DNA of 64,000 nt, taken from assembly GCF_004571075.1 (NCBI RefSeq), contig NZ_SPQP01000020.1, forward strand, positions 1 through 64,000. The letters are read 5' to 3'. The stretch's first letter is position 1. The number at the start of each line of letters is the position of its first letter. The translations under genes and the position numbers were made by a program. This document shows positions 58,517-64,000 of the stretch, one piece after another. Source of the DNA: Blastococcus sp. TF02A-35 (GTDB lineage: Bacteria; Actinomycetota; Actinomycetes; Mycobacteriales; Geodermatophilaceae). The notes beneath the pieces are model-generated. The model had not been told where the DNA came from. It worked only from the letters and a program-made list of their open reading frames with translations, and did not search any database.

Positions 58517-60355
58517 GTGACAGCGAAGCCGACGACAGACGACTGGGGTATCGATGCGAGCTGGCTGGACGCGCTCGACGAGGAGCACCAGGTAGCCCAG
58601 GGAACCATCGACACGCTGCGGAAGATCATCGGCGAGCCGCCGGCCGACCTCGAGGACCGCGCGCCGATCGTGGCCCGCCCCGGCGACGCGCTGGAGGTCG
58701 ACGAGGCCGACGTCGTGTGCGAGGACGGCGAGGTCCGCCGGATCGACGGGCACCTGCCCGCCGACTTCCCGCTGGGCTACCACTGGCTGCAGTCCCCGGA
58801 GGGGCGCCGCCGCCGGCTCATCGTCTCCCCCGGCCGCTGCTGGCTGCCGGAGGACCGCGCCTGGGGGTGGGCCGTGCAGCTCTACGCCGCCCGCAGCCGG
58901 GAGAGCTGGGGCATCGGCGACCTGGCCGACCTGCGCAGCATCCGCCGCATGGGCGAGGACCAGGGCGCGGGCTTCGTGCTGATCAACCCGCTGCACGCCG
59001 TCGCGCCCATCGAGCAGCAGGAGGCCAGCCCCTACCTGCCGGCCACCCGGCGCTTCCGCAACCCCATCTACCTGCGGGTCGCCGAGGTGCCCGGCGCGGA
59101 CAAGGTGGACGTCGAGGAGGACGCCGGCCGCGCGCTGTCGGACGGGCCGCTCATCGACCGCGACGCGATCTGGGCCCGCAAGCGCGAGGTGCTCATGCGG
59201 ATCTTCTTCGCCCACGGCGGCGGGGAGGCCTTCGCCCGCTGGCGCGAGGAGCAGGGCCAGACCCTGCAGGACTGGGCGACCTGGGCGGCGATCACCGAGG
59301 AGCACGGCGCGGACTGGCACACCTGGCCCGAGGAGCTGCGCCGGCCCGGTTCGCCGGCGCTGGCGGCCTACCAGGAGCAGCACGGCGCCGTCGTGGCCTT
59401 CCACGCCTGGCTGCAGTGGGCGCTGGACCTGCAGTTCACCGCGGCGACCGGCGACATGACGGTCATCCAGGACCTGCCGATCGGCTTCGCCGGCGGCGGC
59501 GCCGACGCCTGGGCGTGGCAGGACGTGCTCGCCGACGGCGTGAGCGTCGGCGCCCCGCCGGACGCGTTCAACTCCCAGGGCCAGGACTGGGGCTCCCCGC
59601 CGCTGATCCCCTGGCGGCTGCGCGACGCCGACTACGAGCCGTTCATCCAGTCCATCCGCGCGACCATGGCCGGCGCCGGTGGCCTGCGGATCGACCACGT
59701 GATGGGCCTGTTCCGGCTGTGGTGGGTGCCGGCCGACGGCAGCGCCGCCGACGGGGCCTACGTCCGCTACCCCGCCGAGGACCTGCTCGACATCGTCGCG
59801 CTGGAGAGCCACCGGGCGCAGGCGCTCGTGGTCGGCGAGGACCTCGGGACCGTCGAGGAGGGCGTGCGCGAGGCGATGGCCGAGCACGGGGTGCTCTCCT
59901 ACCGGCTGCTGTGGTTCGAGGACGACGACCCGTCGGAGTGGCCGTCCGAGGCGATGGCCGCGATCACCACGCACGACCTGCCGACGGTGGCGGGGCTGTG
60001 GGCCGAGGCCGACGTCGACGAGCAGCGCGAGCACGGCACGGGCACCGACGAGGAGCTCGAGCGCGGCCGACGGTCGCTGCTGGAGCACCTGCCCGGGCTC
60101 TCCGACGACGCCACGGTGGAGCAGGCCGTGCGGCGGGCGCACGAGCTGCTCGGCACGGCGCCGTCGCTGCTGCTCTCGGCCACCCTGGACGACGCCGTGG
60201 GTGAGCAGCGCCGGCCGAACATGCCGGGTGCGAACGACCGCCCGAACTGGTCGCTGCCGCTGCCGGTCCTGGTCGAGGACCTGCCCGGGCACCCGCTGCT
60301 GCAGACGGTGGCCACGACCTTGTCCCAGGGGGTCTCGGGCGGCACCACCGGCTGA
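58517..60355 (+). CDS. malQ: 4-alpha-glucanotransferase
   Basis: 612-aa GH77 disproportionating enzyme transferring alpha-1,4-glucan segments between maltodextrins. RSRESWGIGDLADL, catalytic Asp in LRIDHVMGLFRLWWVP, acid/base Glu in VGEDLGTVEEGV and TTHDLPTVAG. Shorter at the N-terminus than the E. coli enzyme but complete across the barrel. GTG 58517 has GAGGAT upstream. With the GH13 enzyme at 48585 it indicates active glycogen/maltodextrin turnover. Confidence 0.93.
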   Translation: MTAKPTTDDWGIDASWLDALDEEHQVAQGTIDTLRKIIGEPPADLEDRAPIVARPGDALEVDEADVVCEDGEVRRIDGHLPADFPLGYHWLQSPEGRRRRLIVSPGRCWLPEDRAWGWAVQLYAARSRESWGIGDLADLRSIRRMGEDQGAGFVLINPLHAVAPIEQQEASPYLPATRRFRNPIYLRVAEVPGADKVDVEEDAGRALSDGPLIDRDAIWARKREVLMRIFFAHGGGEAFARWREEQGQTLQDWATWAAITEEHGADWHTWPEELRRPGSPALAAYQEQHGAVVAFHAWLQWALDLQFTAATGDMTVIQDLPIGFAGGGADAWAWQDVLADGVSVGAPPDAFNSQGQDWGSPPLIPWRLRDADYEPFIQSIRATMAGAGGLRIDHVMGLFRLWWVPADGSAADGAYVRYPAEDLLDIVALESHRAQALVVGEDLGTVEEGVREAMAEHGVLSYRLLWFEDDDPSEWPSEAMAAITTHDLPTVAGLWAEADVDEQREHGTGTDEELERGRRSLLEHLPGLSDDATVEQAVRRAHELLGTAPSLLLSATLDDAVGEQRRPNMPGANDRPNWSLPLPVLVEDLPGHPLLQTVATTLSQGVSGGTTG

Positions 60356-60410
60356 CCCGCCGGCCGGCCGTCGGGGCCGTCGAGGCCGCCGAGGCCGTCG
60401 TGCAGGACGA

Positions 60411-60447
60411 CCGGAGGCCGGCTCCCACGCGGGGAGCCGGCCTCCGG
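60411..60447. terminator. perfect 16-bp hairpin between malQ and the nuclease gene
   Basis: Arms 60411-60426 and 60432-60447 (CCGGAGGCCGGCTCCC and its complement) with loop ACGCG, between convergent genes. No T-tract; likely bidirectional terminator. Confidence 0.75.
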
Positions 60448-60476
60448 CCGTCAGTGCTGCGGTGCGGTCGGGCGCG

Positions 60477-63400
60477 TCAGCCGGCGGTCCGCCGACGACG
60501 GCCGACCACCAGGGAGACGGCGCCGGCAGCGGTGAGCAGGCCGGCGAGGCCGATCAGGCCGCCGATCTCGGTACCGGTGTACGCCAGCTGCTCGTCACCG
60601 GTCGCCCACACGCCCTTGCCGCCGATGGGGGTGTAGCCGGCAGGGGACGTGCCACCGTCGCCCGGCGGCGTGCCACCGGTGCCCGGGAGGGCGCCGCCGT
60701 CGCCGTCGGTACCGCCACCGCCGGTGCCGGACCCGTTGCCGTCGCCGGACCCGTTGCCGTCGCCGGAGCCATCGCCGTCGCCGGACCCGTTGCCGTCGCC
60801 GGAGCCATCGCCGTCGCCGGAGCCATCGCCGTCGCCGGTGCCGCCGCCGGAGCCATCGCCGTCACCGGACCCGTCACCGTCACCGTCACCGTCACCAGGA
60901 CCGTCACCGTCGCCGTCCCCGTCACCCGGGGGCGGGCAGACGCCCGCCGGGCCCTGGGTGCCGTGGTCGGCGGCCGGCGGGCTGACCGGCGAGTGCTCCT
61001 GGAAGTAGCCGACCAGCACGTCGACGTCGAGCGGGCCGGTGACGTCCTCGCCCGGGGCGAAGGTGGTGAACGTGTCGCCACCGCCCGCGAGGAAGGAGTT
61101 GGCCGCCACGCGGTACTCCGCCGCCGGGTCGATCATCTCGCCGTCCAGCATGATCGAACAGGCGTCGACGCGGTCGCCGTAGGCCCGGCTCAGGTCGTAG
61201 GAGTACGTGAAGCCCTCCGACGTACCGAGGATCAGCTGGCTCTTCCGGGGACCGTCGAGCTGGAACTGCTCCTCGAGCAGGGCGTCGATCTCGGCCCCGG
61301 TCAGCGTCGTGGCGTTGATCGTGTTGCCGAACGGCTGGACGGCGAACAGCTCCCCGTAGGTCACCTCACCGGCCTCGATGCTCGCCCGGGTGCCGCCCGG
61401 GTTGTGGAACGCGATGACCGGGTTCCCGAACTGCTCCTCCTGGAGGGCCTCCAGAGCCGCCTGCGCGAGCAGGTTGTTGATCGGCTGCTCGGCGTTGCGC
61501 ACCGCGGAGGCGTTGCTGCCGATGAACGCGCTCGCCGAGCCGACGACCGCGTTGCGGGCCTCGGCCGACCGGCCGACCCAGTAGTCGACGATCGCCTGGA
61601 TACCGGCGTCCGGGGCGTCGCGCAGGACCGGCACGTTCGCCGCCCCGTAGCTGGTGGCGTCCCGGATCACGTCGCCGGTGAGCGGGTCGATGCTGAACCG
61701 GATGTCGGTCAGCAGCCGGCCGTAGTAGCCGGCCTGCGTCACCATGCGCGGCTGCCCGAGGGCGTCGTCCAGCCGGCAGTTGTACGCCCCGTGGGTGTGG
61801 GCGCTGATCACCATGTCGACGGCGGGGACGAGGTCCTCGTTGATGTCGACGATCGGGCCGGTGAGGTTCGTGCACCCGTTGAAGTCGGTGCCCGTGGTCG
61901 AGCCGCCCTCGTGCACCAGGGCGCCGATCGCCTGGATGCCCATGGCCTGCAGCTCCAGGACGTACCGGTTCACGGTCTCGGCCTCGTCGAGGAACTCGAC
62001 GTCGGCGACACCGGACGGGGTGACGATGCCCGGGGTCGTGTCGGTGACGACGCCGATCAGCGCCATCTCGTGGCCGCCGCCCACGTCGAACACCTGGTAC
62101 GGCGGGAACATCGGCTCCCCGGTCTCCCGGTCGACGACGTTCGCGGCCAGGTAGGGAAAGCCGGCGCCGGCGAAGGGGTTGCCCTCGCTGTCGGTGTAGC
62201 AGCCGGTCCGGTCCGGCGTCACGCCCTCGCAGGCGGTGACGTCGTCGCCGTTCTCCCCGTCGGTCGCCGCGGAGATCCGCCGCAGCTCCTCGGTGCCCCG
62301 GTCGTACTCGTGGTTGCCGACGACGGAGTTGGCCAGGCCGAGCGCGTTCGCGACCTCGATGGTCGGCTCGTCCTCGAACACGGCCGACTCGAACGGCGAG
62401 GCGCCGACGAGGTCACCGGCGCTGATCAGCAGCGAGTTCGCCGCGGCTCCACCGGCGGCGGTGAAGGCGGTCCGCTGCTCGTCGGCGGTGGAGGCCAGGT
62501 TGGCCGCACCGCCGACCAGGACGTTGCCGTCGTCGGCGTTGCCGGCGACCCCGTCGGGCCCCGGGCCCTGCCCGGTGAACAGCAGCCCGTCGTTGCCGGT
62601 GGGGGGCGCGATCCGACCGTGGAAGTCGTTGAACGCCATGATCTGCACCGGGATGGGCACGGGCAGCGCGGCACCGCCGAGGTCCACGCCGAGCACCAGC
62701 GGGTCGTGGTCGCTGGAGCGGTAGGGGTCGGCCGCGTAGAGCGCCGGGTTGCCCGTGTACTGGTAGGCGAAGGACTCGACGGCGTTGATGTTCCAGTGCG
62801 TCAGGTCGGTGACCTTGCCGGCGAAGGCCCCGGTGGCGAGCGCGTGGTCCAGCGAGCCCGACATGTCGTCGAACACGTAGCTGTACCGGCCCGGGTCCAG
62901 GTCCTCGCCGAGGTCGGTGAAGCCGGCGTCGCGCAGCGCCTCGATCGGGTCCTCCTGCGTGTAGGCGTTGAAGTCGCCCAGCAGGATCACGTCGTCGTCA
63001 CCGGTGGACTCGCGCAGGTCCTCGGTGAACGCGGCCAGCGACTGCGCCTGGCGGACGCGGTCACCGTTCCACTGCCCCTGGCCGTCGGCGGCGTCGACGT
63101 TGTCGCCGGTCGCGTCGCCGGGGCTCTTGGACTTGAAGTGGTTCGCCACGACCGTGAACGTGTCGTCCTGCGCCTCGAAGGTCTGCGCGATCGGCTCGCG
63201 GGCGTTGTCCCAGACCGTCTCGTCCACCAGGCCGACGGGGTCGCCGACCGGGGTGACGGCGGCGGGCTGGTAGATGATCGCGCTGCGGATCACGTCCCGG
63301 TCGACCGCGTACAGCTCCTCGGGAAGCGGCACGAAGGCCCACGTGTCCGCGTCGCCGGCGAACTCGTTGAGCCGACCGACGAGGTCTGCCAGCGCCGTGT

Positions 63401-64000
63401 CGGCGTTGCCCGGCGTGAGACCCGACGAGTCGGTGTCCTCGATCTCCATGAGCGTGACCACCTCGGCGCCCAGGGCGTCGATGGCCGGCACGATCTTGTC
63501 CGCCTGCTTCTCGAACTGCTCCGCGCTGCGGGCCCCGCGGGCGTTGCCCCCGGTCCAGGTGAGGAAGTAGTTCAGCACGTTGAACGCGCCGATCCGGATG
63601 TCACCGCCCACGGCCTGCGGGGCGTCCGGACGGGTGTCCTGCGGCGTGAAGACGCCGGCGGCGGAACCGTCGGCGGGCTGGAGCCGCCACTGGCCGAAGC
63701 CGAAGCCGAGCACGAGCGGCTCGTCGAGGTCGAGCACGTCGCCGACCCGCACCGGGGTGGACGGCGACAGGTAGGGGGCGCTGGCTGCCGTGACCCGAGC
63801 GTTGACCGCGTCGTCCAGCACGATCCGGCGCGCCGTGTTCTGCGCCGCGACCTCCTGGGCCTGCGGGGTGCCGGGCCGGGCGACCTCCGTGGGCTGCACG
63901 AGCAGGCCGCCCGCGGAGAGGGTCAGCTCGCCGAAGCTCGTGAGGTCGAAGACCTCGCTGACCGTGAGCGCGTCGACCGGCGCCACGAGCATGCCCTCGA
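60477..64000 (-). CDS. cell-wall-anchored extracellular nuclease / 5'-nucleotidase (5' end beyond window)
   Basis: The C-terminal ~1174 residues are present; the start lies right of 64000. Order: ExeM/NucH-like nuclease domain (GDIRIGAFNVLNYF, VTLMEIEDTDSS, VVANHFKSKSPGD, LLGDFNAY, SSDHDPLVLGV), metallophosphatase domain (IMAFNDFHGRIAP, SAGDLVGASPF, VVGNHEYDRG, VISAHTHGAYNC), 5'-nucleotidase C-terminal domain, a low-complexity Gly/Asp/Ser linker (DNA about 60720-60935) and a sorting signal LAYTG (codons at 60573-60587) with a membrane helix and RRRR tail. LAXTG fits class E sortases. Scavenges phosphate and nucleosides from extracellular DNA/nucleotides. Confidence 0.92.
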   Translation of the reverse strand, partial: EGMLVAPVDALTVSEVFDLTSFGELTLSAGGLLVQPTEVARPGTPQAQEVAAQNTARRIVLDDAVNARVTAASAPYLSPSTPVRVGDVLDLDEPLVLGFGFGQWRLQPADGSAAGVFTPQDTRPDAPQAVGGDIRIGAFNVLNYFLTWTGGNARGARSAEQFEKQADKIVPAIDALGAEVVTLMEIEDTDSSGLTPGNADTALADLVGRLNEFAGDADTWAFVPLPEELYAVDRDVIRSAIIYQPAAVTPVGDPVGLVDETVWDNAREPIAQTFEAQDDTFTVVANHFKSKSPGDATGDNVDAADGQGQWNGDRVRQAQSLAAFTEDLRESTGDDDVILLGDFNAYTQEDPIEALRDAGFTDLGEDLDPGRYSYVFDDMSGSLDHALATGAFAGKVTDLTHWNINAVESFAYQYTGNPALYAADPYRSSDHDPLVLGVDLGGAALPVPIPVQIMAFNDFHGRIAPPTGNDGLLFTGQGPGPDGVAGNADDGNVLVGGAANLASTADEQRTAFTAAGGAAANSLLISAGDLVGASPFESAVFEDEPTIEVANALGLANSVVGNHEYDRGTEELRRISAATDGENGDDVTACEGVTPDRTGCYTDSEGNPFAGAGFPYLAANVVDRETGEPMFPPYQVFDVGGGHEMALIGVVTDTTPGIVTPSGVADVEFLDEAETVNRYVLELQAMGIQAIGALVHEGGSTTGTDFNGCTNLTGPIVDINEDLVPAVDMVISAHTHGAYNCRLDDALGQPRMVTQAGYYGRLLTDIRFSIDPLTGDVIRDATSYGAANVPVLRDAPDAGIQAIVDYWVGRSAEARNAVVGSASAFIGSNASAVRNAEQPINNLLAQAALEALQEEQFGNPVIAFHNPGGTRASIEAGEVTYGELFAVQPFGNTINATTLTGAEIDALLEEQFQLDGPRKSQLILGTSEGFTYSYDLSRAYGDRVDACSIMLDGEMIDPAAEYRVAANSFLAGGGDTFTTFAPGEDVTGPLDVDVLVGYFQEHSPVSPPAADHGTQGPAGVCPPPGDGDGDGDGPGDGDGDGDGSGDGDGSGGGTGDGDGSGDGDGSGDGNGSGDGDGSGDGNGSGDGNGSGTGGGGTDGDGGALPGTGGTPPGDGGTSPAGYTPIGGKGVWATGDEQLAYTGTEIGGLIGLAGLLTAAGAVSLVVGRRRRTAG
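60720..60935 (-). repeat. tandem 18-base repeats coding a Gly-Asp-Ser linker
   Basis: Imperfect 18-base units encode GDGDGS/GDGNGS hexapeptides between the 5'-nucleotidase C-domain and the LAXTG signal. Likely a flexible wall spanner; repeat number is expected to vary between strains. Confidence 0.8.

Noticed and set aside
60720-60935. CRISPR-like array in the repetitive stretch
   Set aside because: Repeats are 18-base coding units in frame with the nuclease gene and have no unique spacers.

Overview
The window is very GC-rich (roughly three quarters G+C by eye), densely packed chromosomal DNA from an actinomycete. Actinobacterial markers include an argCJBDFR-H cluster with 4-base overlaps, a HemD-like/winged-helix nitrate regulator (NnaR type), a PAFNucleus-free but typical set of GTG starts, a LAXTG-type sortase signal, a Ski2-like helicase with a DUF3516 tail, and an rrn leader carrying the TTGAGAACTC motif. 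Gene content and style fit the Geodermatophilaceae (Blastococcus, Geodermatophilus, Modestobacter); that family-level placement is inference. I see no insertion sequence, prophage, CRISPR array or tRNA gene, so this looks like core or lineage-specific chromosome rather than an island.

Layout. 1-297: promoter and leader of an rRNA operon leaving the left edge on the minus strand. 298-9574 (minus): argC-argJ-argB-argD-argF-argR-argH-mpg-tyrS, almost entirely joined by 4-base start/stop overlaps and headed by two tandem ARG-box-like sites. 9678-10451 (plus): a small STAS protein and a glyoxalase-fold protein. 10474-14796 (minus): pheS-pheT-SDR, again overlapping. 14908-18075 (plus): a DMT-family transporter and a large EAL-DICT-LOV-GGDEF-like signalling protein. 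18079-20054: a DUF4873-like protein and a TetR regulator diverging from an AurF-like diiron oxygenase across a perfect inverted-repeat operator. 20067-22695 (minus): an rRNA/tRNA 2'-O-methyltransferase, a 22-base palindrome, and rplT-rpmI-infC, with infC apparently starting at ATC behind a long structured leader. 22696-24833: a membrane PH-domain protein, an MBL hydrolase and a P-loop kinase.

24927-37151 is a nitrate assimilation region: nnaR (plus), narK (minus), then nirD, nirB and nasA (minus), interrupted by a GNAT enzyme, an unknown protein, a His-rich methyltransferase/CPYC flavin reductase pair with a divergent XRE-cupin regulator, and a small secreted protein. narK and nasA share a 49-base upstream element at exactly the same distance (24 bases) from their start codons, which suggests co-regulation by GlnR/NnaR and also resets the narK start. 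nasA carries a C-terminal extension with its own internal Shine-Dalgarno and GTG.

37271-42889: GNAT, alpha/beta hydrolase, methyltransferase, DUF1905, ArfB-type peptidyl-tRNA hydrolase, a phosphotransferase, an extended YidD and a stress-type SDR. 42890-43404 is the longest gene-free stretch; it holds a large imperfect hairpin and tandem 11-base repeats matching the PHO-box pattern in front of the DUF3516 helicase. 45946-53226: small membrane protein, two TauE/SafE transporters, a membrane protein, a coupled GH13/LLM-oxidoreductase pair, an acyltransferase and a secreted alpha/beta hydrolase. 53301-58479: a two-component system, a LysE exporter and HrpB helicase. 58517-64000: malQ and the 3' part of a large cell-wall-anchored nuclease/5'-nucleotidase.
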